49,368 nt of DNA from an uncultured Acetatifactor sp. (lineage in GTDB: Bacteria; Bacillota; Clostridia; Lachnospirales; Lachnospiraceae), in the NCBI GenBank assembly GCA_910585615.1, contig CAJUFO010000025.1, positions 1-49,368 of the forward strand, given 5' to 3'. The notes below the pieces were generated by a model. The model had not been told where the DNA came from, searched no databases, and saw nothing but the letters and a program-made list of their open reading frames with translations. This document shows, one piece after another, positions 1 to 8,524 of this stretch; positions within the stretch are counted from its first letter, which is position 1, and each line of letters opens with the position of its first letter. Both the position numbers and the translations under genes were made by a program.

Positions 1-78
1 CTTACCAAAAAGGAGTCATTTTTTACCAAAGACACAAACTTTTTTACACTACCTCAATCACTGAAACCACTGTCGATT
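1..78. other. AT-rich intergenic end of window
   Basis: This short stretch lies downstream of the leftward uxaC gene and before the window edge. It has several T runs but no convincing stem followed by a T tract, and I see no gene in it. Confidence 0.5.
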
Positions 79-1488
79 CTAGATATCGAACTTAAAATAC
101 CGCACCGCGTTATAATAAGAGATATCCCTCACGATCTCCGACAAGGTATCCATATCCGCCGGGAAGCCGCCGCCCTCTACCCAGTAGCCAATCAGGTTGC
201 AGAGCACCCTGCGGAAATACTCATGCCTGGTGTAAGACAGGAAGCTTCTGGAATCCGTCAGCATTCCCACGAAGCCGGACAGATTGCCCAGGTTCGCCAG
301 GGAAATCAGCTGCTCCCTCATGCCAATCTTGTGGTCGTTGAACCACCAGGCGCTGCCCTGCTGTACCTTTGCCACGGCGCTGGAGTCCTGGAAACAACCG
401 ATGATGGTACCGATGGACTGGTTGTCGTTAGGGTTCAGGCTGTAGAGGATGGTTCTGGGCAGCTCGTCAGTCTTGCACAGGGCATTGAGGAAATCCGCCA
501 TCTGCGCGGAGGGAGCGTCGTTGTTGATGCAGTCATAGCCGGTATCGGGGCCGATCAGCTCGTACATCTTTGTATTGTTGTCCCGCTTGCAGCCAAAGTG
601 GAGCTGCATGGCCCAGTCCAGCCTGTGATATTCCCGACCCAGGAACAGCATGAAGGCCGTCTTGAACTTCAGCTGCTCTTCCCTGGTGGGAATCATCCGG
701 TTGAGCCTCTTTAAGAAAATCGCCTCGATCTCATCGTCGCTGGCGGGATAGTACATGACATATTCCAGGCCGTGGTCGGACACATTGCATCCACAGGAGG
801 CAAAGAATTCCATCCGCTTCTTCAGGGCTTCCTTCAGGGAAGCGAAGCTGTTGATTTCGCCCATGCCGGCGGCTTCGCACAGCTTATCCAGATAGTCCAG
901 ATAATCGGGCTTCTCGATGTTCATGGCCTTGTCGGGCCGCCAGGCGGGCAGGACCTTTACGTCAAAAGTGTCGTCCTCCGCGATTCTTTTATGCCATTCC
1001 AGGGAATCCACAGGGTCGTCTGTGGTGCAGATCAGGGTCACGTTGCTGCGCTTGATCAGGCTGCGGGCGCTCATGGAGGGCTGGGCCAGCTTTTCATTGC
1101 AGAGCTTCCAGACTTCGTCAGCCGTCTTCTTGTTCAATACGCCGTGGTAGTCAAAGTATCTCTGCAGCTCCAGGTGGCTCCAGTGGAACAGGGGATTGCC
1201 GATGGCCTTGCCCAGGCACTCCGCCCATTTGCAGAACTTCTCATAGTCAGAAGCGTCCCCGGTAATATATTTCTCCTCCACGCCGAAGGAACGCATCAGG
1301 CGCCATTTGTAGTGGTCTCCGCCCAGCCATACCTGGGTGATGTTGTCGAAATGGCGGTCCTCCGCTATCTCCCTGGGATTGATGTGGCAATGGTAGTCCA
1401 GTATCGGTGTGTTTTCCGCATAATCGTGGAACAGCTTCTTCGCTGTCTCGGATTCCAACAGGAAATCCTTGTCCATAAACTCTCTCAT
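79..1488 (-). CDS. uxaC: Glucuronate/galacturonate isomerase UxaC
   Basis: UxaC isomerises D-glucuronate to fructuronate and D-galacturonate to tagaturonate, the first cytoplasmic step of hexuronate catabolism. The 469-residue product has the usual length for the family, begins MREFMDKDFLLES and carries the N-terminal YHCHINP motif, typical of this amidohydrolase-fold isomerase, with the HxH pair. The open frame extends upstream to 1647, but that extension overlaps lacI and looks like nonsense. The chosen ATG at 1488 has a GGAGGG ribosome binding site about eight bases upstream. It sits 23 bases behind the LacI-family gene on the same strand, so the two form one leftward transcript. uxaB and uxaA, which catalyse the next two steps, lie on the divergent transcript. 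Confidence 0.95.
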   Translation of the reverse strand: MREFMDKDFLLESETAKKLFHDYAENTPILDYHCHINPREIAEDRHFDNITQVWLGGDHYKWRLMRSFGVEEKYITGDASDYEKFCKWAECLGKAIGNPLFHWSHLELQRYFDYHGVLNKKTADEVWKLCNEKLAQPSMSARSLIKRSNVTLICTTDDPVDSLEWHKRIAEDDTFDVKVLPAWRPDKAMNIEKPDYLDYLDKLCEAAGMGEINSFASLKEALKKRMEFFASCGCNVSDHGLEYVMYYPASDDEIEAIFLKRLNRMIPTREEQLKFKTAFMLFLGREYHRLDWAMQLHFGCKRDNNTKMYELIGPDTGYDCINNDAPSAQMADFLNALCKTDELPRTILYSLNPNDNQSIGTIIGCFQDSSAVAKVQQGSAWWFNDHKIGMREQLISLANLGNLSGFVGMLTDSRSFLSYTRHEYFRRVLCNLIGYWVEGGGFPADMDTLSEIVRDISYYNAVRYFKFDI

Positions 1489-1511
1489 GTTCTTTCCCTC
1501 CATTCGAATTT

Positions 1512-2546
1512 TTATGAGTTCTGTTTCGTTCCTCCGCGCAGTCTGCGGGTGGTGCCCCGCTCGATGATCTCGCCGGAGAAGACAGTCTTCTTCGGCATCT
1601 CTCTTCCCTCCAGGATGCCCAGCAGTGTCGTGATCAGGTGCTGGCAAAGGGTCTCCAGCCTGTTGTCGATGCTGGTCAGCTCCGGTTCGCAGCAGCCGGT
1701 GAGCATGGAATTGTTGTAGCCTATGGCGGAGAACTCTTCCGGAATCCTATACCCGGCCGCCCTGGCATATTTGACGGCAGCCAACGCCAGCGTGTCGTCC
1801 GCGGCGATGACACCGTGGAAACCTATACCCTTTTCACGAACCGCTTCCAGATGCCGGATCATGGCGTGGATATCCTCATGGGAGCCAGGATAGAACTCTA
1901 CCAGCGGCCCGGTTCCGGGAAGAGCCTGCTCCATTGCGGCCAGGAAGCCGGAAAGCTTGCGCTTGCCGCTGTAGGAATCGGAGTTATAGAAGTACAGGAT
2001 GTCCTCTATGCCGCCTGCGCGCATCTGTCTCGTGGCCTTATATATGGATGTGTAGTCATCGGACAGGACGCTGTACACATTGGGGGCGTCAAAGGACGCG
2101 TTCAGCAACATCACCGGAATTTGGGCTGCGGCCTCCGCGATGTATCGGTTGTCCTGCTCCTTTTCATAGACGAAATTGGAGCCCACCAGGATGATGCTGT
2201 CCACTTTCTTCGTAATCAGCAGGTCCATGGATGCCGCCTTGGACTCCAGCTCATAGCCGGTGCAGCACAGGAGACTGTCATAGCCGTGGGCACGGAGCTT
2301 CTGCTCGATATAGTAGACAGCCTTGGCCAGGTACAGGTCGGAGCTGTCTGCACACATGATGCCGATGGTCTTCATGGTGTTCAGCCCTAAGCCCCTGGCG
2401 AAAGCGTTTGGGGTATACCCGTACTGCTCGATGGTGTCCAGCACCTTCTGTCTCGTCCGCTCGCTGACGCTGCTGCTGCCGTTGAGCACTCGGGAGACGG
2501 TGGCGATGGAGACACCGGCCTTTTCGGAGATATCGTAAATCGTCAT
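1512..2546 (-). CDS. LacI-family transcriptional regulator of the uronate locus
   Basis: This 344-residue protein starts MTIYDISEKAGVSIATVSRV, the classic LacI-family helix-turn-helix with the YxPN hinge region (QYGYTPNAFARGL) near residue 50. A periplasmic-binding-protein-like sugar-sensing domain follows. It is co-transcribed with uxaC and faces uxaB, so it probably represses both transcripts and is released by a uronate or a derived metabolite. A near-perfect LacI-type operator lies in the divergent region at 2700-2713. A weaker look-alike (TGTAAG then GTTTCA, 2568-2581) sits just upstream of its own start and could serve autoregulation. The actual ligand cannot be read from sequence. Confidence 0.9.
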   Translation of the reverse strand: MTIYDISEKAGVSIATVSRVLNGSSSVSERTRQKVLDTIEQYGYTPNAFARGLGLNTMKTIGIMCADSSDLYLAKAVYYIEQKLRAHGYDSLLCCTGYELESKAASMDLLITKKVDSIILVGSNFVYEKEQDNRYIAEAAAQIPVMLLNASFDAPNVYSVLSDDYTSIYKATRQMRAGGIEDILYFYNSDSYSGKRKLSGFLAAMEQALPGTGPLVEFYPGSHEDIHAMIRHLEAVREKGIGFHGVIAADDTLALAAVKYARAAGYRIPEEFSAIGYNNSMLTGCCEPELTSIDNRLETLCQHLITTLLGILEGREMPKKTVFSGEIIERGTTRRLRGGTKQNS

Positions 2547-2597
2547 TGGTCTTCCTCATCGGCACAATGTAAGTAGTTTCAAAAAAGTCCTATCTGA

Positions 2598-2625
2598 ATT
2601 ATAGCAAATGCATTTTTTTTTGCAA
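2598..2625 (-). promoter_or_regulatory. Promoter for lacI-uxaC
   Basis: On the minus strand a TTGCAA -35 box (2620-2625) is followed after 16 bases by a consensus TATAAT -10 box (2598-2603), preceded by TGC as in an extended -10. It lies about 50 bases upstream of the LacI-family start codon. Confidence 0.6.
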
Positions 2626-2664
2626 GATATTTTTTTAACAATTCGATTTTATTTGATTTTGCTG

Positions 2665-2693
2665 TTGACGGAAAAAACTTTCTGAAGTAAGAT
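2665..2693 (+). promoter_or_regulatory. Promoter for uxaB-uxaA-lplD
   Basis: A TTGACG -35 box (2665-2670) and TAAGAT -10 box (2688-2693) are separated by 17 bases. The LacI-type dyad begins seven bases after the -10 box, so it would cover the transcription start. Confidence 0.6.
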
Positions 2694-2699
2694 GAGAAA

Positions 2700-2713
2700 T
2701 GTAAGGGCTTACA
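2700..2713. promoter_or_regulatory. LacI-family operator
   Basis: TGTAAGGGCTTACA is an inverted repeat with six-base arms around a central GG, and differs from the perfect LacI/CcpA-type dyad only at the centre. It overlaps the expected start of the rightward transcript, where a bound repressor would block initiation. The adjacent LacI-family protein is the obvious candidate binder, but CcpA is also possible because its cre consensus is similar. Confidence 0.65.
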
Positions 2714-2819
2714 TGGTATCGGGAGCAAGGATAAGGGAAGACACGGATTCTTGGCGGCCGGATTTGCGATGCAGGCATATGGAGGAACCGGACATAAGCG
2801 GAAATCAGGGGGAGAACCG

Positions 2820-4364
2820 ATGGAGATTTTTGGAAAGGCGACGACAGGCAAAAAGGAACGGCCTGTAAGGGTGGTGCAGTTCGGGGAGGGGAACTTCCTC
2901 CGGGGATTTGTCGACTATATGATTGACGTCGCAAATGGACAGGGGTTCTTTGACGGGGATGTGGTGCTGGTGAAGCCCAGAGAATCCGGGAGCCTGGAGG
3001 ACTTCCACAGGCAGGGCTGCCAGTACACGGTGTCCCTGCGGGGGATGGTGGACGGCCGGGCACAGGTTCAGAACAGGCAGATAACCTGCGTCGCGGATGC
3101 AGTGAATCCATACTGCGAGTATGACAGATACAGGGAGCTGGCCCGGCTGGACACCCTGCGGTTCGTGGTGTCCAATACCACTGAGGCGGGGATCGTCTTC
3201 GATGGGGAGGACAGGTTCGAGCTGGAGCCGCCCGGGACATTCCCTGGAAAGCTGACGAAATTCCTGTACCATCGATATGAGGCTTTCGGGGGCGACAGGG
3301 AGAAGGGGCTGGTGATGCTGCCGGTGGAGCTGATAGATGACAATGGCAGCATGTTGAAAAGCTGCGTCAGGCAGTTCATCGACCTCTGGAAACTGGGGGA
3401 GGGCTTCCGGACATGGGTGGAGGAAGCTTGCGTCTTCACCTCCACGCTGGTAGACCGCATCGTCACGGGCTATCCAGGGGATGCCGCGCAGAAGGAATGG
3501 GAGGCGCTGGGGTATGAGGACAGGCTTATGATTATCGGGGAGCCTTTTGCGCTGTGGGTCATCGAAAGCCCGGCAGATATCAGCGGAGAGCTTCCTTTGC
3601 CCCAGGCCGGGCTGCCGGTCATTTTCACGGAGAACCAAAAGCCTTATAAGCAGAGAAAGGTGCGCATCCTGAACGGCGCGCACACCTCCTTTGCGCTGGC
3701 GTCTTTCCTGTGCGGGAATGATACCGTAAAGGAGTCTATGGAGGATGGGGATATCCGGGATTTCATGGAGAGGACGATTTTTGAGGAGGTGATTCCCACT
3801 CTGGCTTTGCCGGAGGAGGAGCTTAAGGGATTTGCCAGGGCGGTGATAGAGCGGTTCGAGAATCCGTATGTGCGGCATGCGCTGCTTTCCATCTCCCTGA
3901 ATTCCGTCTCCAAATGGCGGGCCAGATGCCTGCCAAGCCTTTTGGGATATGTGGAGAGGTACGGCAGGATTCCGCAGCGGCTGGCTTTTTCGCTGGCGGC
4001 GCTGATTGCGTTCTATCAGGGGGCGGAAGGGGGGCATTCGGGGGAGCGTCTTATGGAAGGGGTACATTCCATGGGAGAAGGGGACGCTACGGAAGAAGGG
4101 CACTCCCGGGAGATTCGGGAAGGAGCGCTTATCGGCTACAGGAGCGGGCAGGAGTACCGCATCCTGGACGACATGGAGGTGCTGGAGTTCTTCCGCGACA
4201 ACTGTGGGAAGGACAGCAGGGAATTTGTGAGGGCATTTCTTGACCGAGTGGACTTTTTCGGGCAGGATTTGAACCGGACAGCGGGATTGACTGATGCGGT
4301 CGTCCGCTTTCAGGAGGATATCAGAGAGAATGGAATGAGGGCGGCGTTATGCAGGATTTCATAA
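2820..4364 (+). CDS. uxaB: Tagaturonate reductase (altronate oxidoreductase) UxaB
   Basis: UxaB reduces tagaturonate to altronate with NADH. The 514-residue protein opens with VVQFGEGNFLRGFVDYMID, which matches the UxaB branch of the mannitol dehydrogenase family. The ATG at 2820 is preceded by an AGGGGGAG ribosome binding site; the frame is open further upstream but without family similarity. A glycine/glutamate/histidine-rich repeated insert (EGGHSG, EGVHSM, EEGHSR) lies at about residues 403-435 and is not a family feature I know. The 3' end overlaps the start of uxaA by 16 bases, implying coupled translation. Confidence 0.93.
   Translation: MEIFGKATTGKKERPVRVVQFGEGNFLRGFVDYMIDVANGQGFFDGDVVLVKPRESGSLEDFHRQGCQYTVSLRGMVDGRAQVQNRQITCVADAVNPYCEYDRYRELARLDTLRFVVSNTTEAGIVFDGEDRFELEPPGTFPGKLTKFLYHRYEAFGGDREKGLVMLPVELIDDNGSMLKSCVRQFIDLWKLGEGFRTWVEEACVFTSTLVDRIVTGYPGDAAQKEWEALGYEDRLMIIGEPFALWVIESPADISGELPLPQAGLPVIFTENQKPYKQRKVRILNGAHTSFALASFLCGNDTVKESMEDGDIRDFMERTIFEEVIPTLALPEEELKGFARAVIERFENPYVRHALLSISLNSVSKWRARCLPSLLGYVERYGRIPQRLAFSLAALIAFYQGAEGGHSGERLMEGVHSMGEGDATEEGHSREIREGALIGYRSGQEYRILDDMEVLEFFRDNCGKDSREFVRAFLDRVDFFGQDLNRTAGLTDAVVRFQEDIRENGMRAALCRIS
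4026..4118 (+). repeat. In-frame degenerate tandem repeat within uxaB
   Basis: Three degenerate units of 30, 36 and 27 bases encode EGGHSGERLM, EGVHSMGEGDAT and EEGHSREIR. All unit lengths are multiples of three, so the frame is kept. It is one of several such patches in this window, each with its own unit. Confidence 0.6.
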
Positions 4365-6010
4365 GGATACATGAAAACGACAATGTAATGGTGGCGCTGC
4401 GGGACATCGCTGCGGGAGAGGAAGTGGATATTTCAGGGGGTAAGATTACGGCACTGGAGCCGATTCCCACAGGCCATAAGATGGCAATCCGCCATATCCC
4501 TGCGGGTGGGGCGGTCGTCAAGTATGGTCATCCCATCGGGAATACCAAGGATGCCGTGATGGCTGGCAGTTGGATTCATACCCATAACCTGAAGACGGCG
4601 TTGGGAGATTTGCTGGAATATGAATACGCTCCCGTCTTTAATGCTGAGGCCTCCGATTTCGAAGCGAGCGGGATGCCCATGCAAAGAGACGGAGAGAGGG
4701 GGCTGGGCAATGCAGCAGAAGGCCGGGAAGCGGCACCGACCTTCCGGGGCTTCCTGCGTCCGGACGGCAGAGTAGGGGTGCGCAATGAAATCTGGATTAT
4801 TCCCACCGTGGGCTGCGTAAACAATGTGGCCACTGCCATTGCGGCACAGGCCAACAGGTGGCTAGCGGATTTCCGGAGCGCTTTCCGCGGTACGGACCCG
4901 GGCGCGGAATCGGATGCTTCCCCGGAATGCACCGTGGAGGAGGTCGTCGCATTCCCCCACCCTTACGGCTGTTCCCAGATGGGCGAGGATCAGGAATGCG
5001 CCCGAAGGATACTGGCGGATCTGGTCAACCATCCCAACGCGGGCGGCGTGCTGGTGCTGGGGCTGGGCTGTGAGAACAGCAATATCGATGTCCTGAAGCC
5101 CTATATCATGGAATGCGCCTCTTCTATGGAAGGTGGGCATTCCGGCGGTTATGATGGGGAAAGGGTGAAGTTCCTGGTAGCCCAGGAGTGTGTGGACGAG
5201 GTGGAGCAGGGGCTGGAAATCGTAAAATCCCTCATCAGACATGCCGCCACCTTTCGGCGGGAGCCTGTCAGCCTGGACAGGCTGATTGTGGGCCTGAAAT
5301 GCGGCGGCAGCGACGGTCTGTCCGGCATCACGGCCAATCCTATGGTGGGGCGCTTTTCCGATAAGCTGGTTGCGGCAGGCGGCACTACCATCCTCACCGA
5401 GGTGCCGGAGATGTTCGGCGCGGAGACCATCCTGATGAACCGCTGCGCCAATGAGGAGCTGTTCCGCCGGACCGTGGCCCTGATTAACGATTTCAAGAAT
5501 TATTTCAAGAGCCACAACCAGACCATCTACGAGAATCCTTCTCCCGGGAATAAAAAGGGCGGGATATCCACGCTGGAGGAAAAATCCCTGGGCTGCACCC
5601 AGAAATCCGGCAGCGCGCCAGTGCGGGGCGTGCTGCAGTACGGCGAGACGATATGGAAGAGGGGTGTTTCGACCGGCCTGAACCTTTTAGGTGCGCCGGG
5701 AAATGATTTGGTGGCCTCTACGGCGCTGGCCGCGGCGGGAGCGCATATCGTACTGTTCACCACAGGGCGGGGGACGCCCTTCGCCTGTCCTGTGCCTACG
5801 GTGAAGATTTCCACCAATTCCGCCCTGGCCGCAAGAAAGTCCGGCTGGATCGACTTCAACGCGGGCGTGCTGGCGGAGGACGGTTCCATGGACGAGGAGA
5901 GCGAGAGACTGTTTCGCTATGTGCTGGAGGTGGCCTCGGGCAGGAAGGTCCGCAGCGAGGAAGCGGGATATCACGATATGGCAATCCTCAAGCAGGGCGT
6001 GACGCTGTAG
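4349..6010 (+). CDS. uxaA: Altronate dehydratase UxaA
   Basis: UxaA dehydrates altronate to 2-keto-3-deoxygluconate, the last step of this three-enzyme route. The 553-residue protein has the N-terminal SAF-type domain (residues 1-95, including PTGHKMAIRHI) joined to the catalytic UxaA/GarD domain from about residue 135, where FLRPDGRVGVRNE and PHPYGCSQ are recognisable. It is somewhat longer than typical UxaA (about 495-500 residues). The extra length sits in the interdomain linker and in small loops near residues 175-190 and 260-270; the last reads MEGGHSGGYDGE and resembles the uxaB insert. The start overlaps the end of uxaB by 16 bases. Confidence 0.94.
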   Translation: MQDFIRIHENDNVMVALRDIAAGEEVDISGGKITALEPIPTGHKMAIRHIPAGGAVVKYGHPIGNTKDAVMAGSWIHTHNLKTALGDLLEYEYAPVFNAEASDFEASGMPMQRDGERGLGNAAEGREAAPTFRGFLRPDGRVGVRNEIWIIPTVGCVNNVATAIAAQANRWLADFRSAFRGTDPGAESDASPECTVEEVVAFPHPYGCSQMGEDQECARRILADLVNHPNAGGVLVLGLGCENSNIDVLKPYIMECASSMEGGHSGGYDGERVKFLVAQECVDEVEQGLEIVKSLIRHAATFRREPVSLDRLIVGLKCGGSDGLSGITANPMVGRFSDKLVAAGGTTILTEVPEMFGAETILMNRCANEELFRRTVALINDFKNYFKSHNQTIYENPSPGNKKGGISTLEEKSLGCTQKSGSAPVRGVLQYGETIWKRGVSTGLNLLGAPGNDLVASTALAAAGAHIVLFTTGRGTPFACPVPTVKISTNSALAARKSGWIDFNAGVLAEDGSMDEESERLFRYVLEVASGRKVRSEEAGYHDMAILKQGVTL

Positions 6011-6057
6011 GCTTGAGGCCAAATAGAAGCTGTGCGGATAAGGAGGAAGAGAAAGAC

Positions 6058-7452
6058 ATGAGGTACAATGGTAGCAAAGCAGAGGACATCAAAATCGCCT
6101 ACGTGGGCGGTGGTTCCAGGGGCTGGGCCTGGGGCCTGATGAGCGACCTGATGACCTGTGAGGACATCAGCGGAAGAGTCGATCTGTATGACATCGACAT
6201 ACAGGCGGCGAAGAACAATGAAATCATCGGCAACAGATTCAATTCCGCCAAAGGGGCCAGGACCACATGGCATTACAAAGCGGTAGAGACGCTGGAGCAG
6301 GCTCTGACCGGGGCGGACTTCGTCATCCTGTCCATCCTGCCCGGCACCTACGACGAGATGGAGTCCGATGTCCATACGCCGGAGAAGTACGGCATCTATC
6401 AGTCCGTGGGCGACACCAGCGGCCCTGGAGGGATACTTCGGGCCATGCGCACCGTCCCCATGTACGAGGTCATCGCGGAGGGCATCAGGAGCTGCTGTCC
6501 GGATGCCTGGGTCATCAATTATACCAACCCAATGACACTCTGCGTGAAGGCGCTGTACCATGTCTTCCCGGAGATAAAGGCCTTCGGCTGCTGCCATGAG
6601 GTGTTCGGCACCCAGAAGTTCCTGGGGGAGGTAGTGCGGGAGGAGCTTGGCATCCCGGCGGTGGAGCGGCATGAGATCAAGGTCAATCCTGTGGGCGTGA
6701 ACCATTTCACCTGGCTCACGGAGGCAAGGTACCGGGACGTGGATTTGTTCCCGGTTTACCGTGCATATTGCGAAAAGCATCCGGACGGACGTGGGGGAGA
6801 GGACCCTGCGGACAGCAACTGGATGAACAATGCCTTCGCCTGCGACGAGAAGGTGAAGATGGATCTGTTCCTGCGCTTTGGCCAGATCGCGGCGGCAGGG
6901 GACAGACACTTGGCGGAGTTTTGCGAAGGGAAATGGTATCTGGAGAGCCCTGAGCGGGTCAGGGAGATGCATTTCGGGCTTACGCCTGTGTCGTGGCGCA
7001 AGGAGGATCTGGCAAAGCGCCTGGAAAGGAGCGCCCGGCTGGTGAGCGGGGAGGAAGAGGTGAAGATAAGCGGCACCGGCGAGGAGGGCGTGAACCAGAT
7101 TCGGGCCCTGCTGGGATTGACCGAACTGGTTACCAATGTCAACATCCCCAACCGGGGACAGATTCCCAACCTGCCGCTGGGGGCGGTGGTAGAGACCAAC
7201 GCGGTGTTTCGGGCGGGCAGCCTGACCCCGGTCTTCGCCGGGAGCATCCCGCAGTCCATCTACCCGCTGATAGCCAGGATCTGCGGGGAGCAGGAGACGC
7301 TGTCGGAGGCGATTGCCAGACGGGACGTGGAGGGCATCTTCCAGGCCTTTGCGGGCGACCCGCTGGTGACCTGCGGATTGGAGGACGCAAGGAAGCTTTT
7401 TGAGGAGATGTGCCGGAATACGAGGGCTTATCTGGGGATGTATGGGATATAG
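6058..7452 (+). CDS. lplD: GH4 alpha-galacturonidase (LplD type)
   Basis: This is a 464-residue glycoside hydrolase family 4 enzyme, a cytoplasmic NAD- and metal-dependent hydrolase that uses a redox-elimination mechanism. The Rossmann glycine motif GGGS is at residues 17-20, NP at 157-158, and the family-defining tetrapeptide CHEV at 179-182. CHEV is, as I recall, the signature of LplD-type alpha-galacturonidases, whereas other GH4 subgroups carry CHSV, CHGx, CDMP or CNVP. The ATG at 6058 follows a strong AAGGAGGAAG ribosome binding site. Third in the uxaB-uxaA operon, it would release galacturonate from short oligogalacturonides for UxaC. An alpha-glucuronidase activity cannot be excluded. 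Confidence 0.85.
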   Translation: MRYNGSKAEDIKIAYVGGGSRGWAWGLMSDLMTCEDISGRVDLYDIDIQAAKNNEIIGNRFNSAKGARTTWHYKAVETLEQALTGADFVILSILPGTYDEMESDVHTPEKYGIYQSVGDTSGPGGILRAMRTVPMYEVIAEGIRSCCPDAWVINYTNPMTLCVKALYHVFPEIKAFGCCHEVFGTQKFLGEVVREELGIPAVERHEIKVNPVGVNHFTWLTEARYRDVDLFPVYRAYCEKHPDGRGGEDPADSNWMNNAFACDEKVKMDLFLRFGQIAAAGDRHLAEFCEGKWYLESPERVREMHFGLTPVSWRKEDLAKRLERSARLVSGEEEVKISGTGEEGVNQIRALLGLTELVTNVNIPNRGQIPNLPLGAVVETNAVFRAGSLTPVFAGSIPQSIYPLIARICGEQETLSEAIARRDVEGIFQAFAGDPLVTCGLEDARKLFEEMCRNTRAYLGMYGI

Positions 7453-7480
7453 AAGGAGAGACGAAAACAGGATTGGATAT

Positions 7481-7514
7481 AGGGCTGTCATAACGAATGG
7501 CAGCCCTGTTTTTT
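7481..7514 (+). terminator. Rho-independent terminator after lplD
   Basis: An 11-pair stem with one G-U pair (arms AGGGCTGTCAT and ATGGCAGCCCT, loop AACGA) is followed by GTTTTTT. It ends the uxaB-uxaA-lplD transcript. The hairpin also contains the last codons of the convergent Fic gene. Confidence 0.85.
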
Positions 7515-8258
7515 GTCCGATTTTGCAATCTGCTTCTCCCATGTCTTTTCGGTCTGTCTTTTTAGGAAATTCCGCAGGGGCGCCAAATCCTGTCCCGTAT
7601 CCCACGCCTCCAGAGCGGCATAATACTCCTTTCGGTCCTCCTCGTGGATGATGATGGGGGGATGCCCGTGGAGGACCAGCAGATAATTCATGGCCAGCCG
7701 CCCGGCTCTCCCGTTGCCGTCCGCGAAAGGATGGATATTCTCGAACTTGGCATGGAAATATGCCACTGCCGTCAGCGCCTGCTCAGGGGCAATATTCTGC
7801 AATTCCTCCAGCAGCTCCGCCATCTCCTCCTCTACATCCTCCGGAGGAGCCCCTACCTCATTCCTCCCCGTCACATAGTCGTGAAGCTTATACTGGCCGG
7901 GGCGCTCGCCCAGCTGCCAGCGCCTGGTATCGTAGGTGCCATGGGTCAGCTGGAGCTGCAGCTCCTTCAGGAAAGCCTCATCCAGAGGGCGCTTCTGCCC
8001 GAAGGACTCCAGGAACAGCTCATATGCCTCTTTTGCGTTTCGAATCTCGAACAGCGTCCGCAAATCGCCGGTGTAGGAGGTGACACCGTCATGTTCGAAG
8101 ATTTCCCGGGTATCGTGGTAGGTGATGCGGTCGTTTTCGATTTTCCCGGAATGGAAGGCGAAAGCGATGCTGTGGCTGCTCAGGGCCTCAGCCAGAGCGG
8201 CGTCCGTGGTTATGTTTTTTTGATGCCATAGTTCCAACGCTTTCTCGTAGCCTGTCAT
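7488..8258 (-). CDS. Class II Fic-domain protein (probable AMPylase)
   Basis: Fic proteins transfer AMP or related groups from nucleotides to target proteins. This 256-residue protein has the full core motif HPFADGNGRAGR at residues 176-187, including the catalytic His176. An upstream SGKIEN (37-42) matches the (S/T)xxxE(G/N) inhibitory helix, so it is class II with built-in autoinhibition. The ATG at 8258 has an AGGAGG ribosome binding site; the longer open frame to 8423 looks spurious. It lies downstream of an XRE regulator on the same strand, separated by a terminator-like hairpin and a perfect dyad. Target unknown. Confidence 0.9.
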   Translation of the reverse strand: MTGYEKALELWHQKNITTDAALAEALSSHSIAFAFHSGKIENDRITYHDTREIFEHDGVTSYTGDLRTLFEIRNAKEAYELFLESFGQKRPLDEAFLKELQLQLTHGTYDTRRWQLGERPGQYKLHDYVTGRNEVGAPPEDVEEEMAELLEELQNIAPEQALTAVAYFHAKFENIHPFADGNGRAGRLAMNYLLVLHGHPPIIIHEEDRKEYYAALEAWDTGQDLAPLRNFLKRQTEKTWEKQIAKSDKKQGCHSL

Positions 8259-8340
8259 GGGAAACCTCCTGGTCGTGGTAAGGGTATTATAACATATCGC
8301 CAGGAAGTTTTGGAAAAATTTTTGCGGTAAATGAGGAAAA

Positions 8341-8357
8341 GTCTGCTGGCAGCAGAC
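8341..8357. promoter_or_regulatory. Perfect 7-bp dyad upstream of the Fic gene
   Basis: GTCTGCT and AGCAGAC flank a GGC centre, making a perfect palindromic 17-mer between the XRE gene and the Fic gene. It may be an operator for the neighbouring XRE protein. On the minus strand it is followed by TTTTCC, so a weak terminator role is the alternative. Confidence 0.4.
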
Positions 8358-8454
8358 ACCTGACGGTGAAATTTTTGCTATAATAGGTAGCAGAGAGCAG
8401 CCTGGCAGGGACGGCGGCGACACCTATCTGCCTTAGCGCATGGGATATTTTAAA

Positions 8455-8490
8455 GAAAAAACCAGAGTGACACATTCTGTCATACTCTCT
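8455..8490 (-). terminator. Terminator after the XRE regulator
   Basis: Read on the minus strand, an imperfect hairpin (AGAGTATGACA, loop GAATG, TGTCACTCT, with a two-base bulge) is followed by GGTTTTTTC. It lies about 35 bases past the XRE stop codon and should separate that transcript from the Fic gene. Confidence 0.65.
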
Positions 8491-8524
8491 GTGTATAATG
8501 GAGGATAAAGGACAAGACCGAATA

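Noticed and set aside
5971..7605. Long antisense frame (544 codons) opposite the GH4 gene
   Set aside because: It lies opposite a clear family member, has low-complexity His/Pro/Leu-rich content, and reflects high GC. The similar frame opposite GH43 (24410-26044) was rejected for the same reason.
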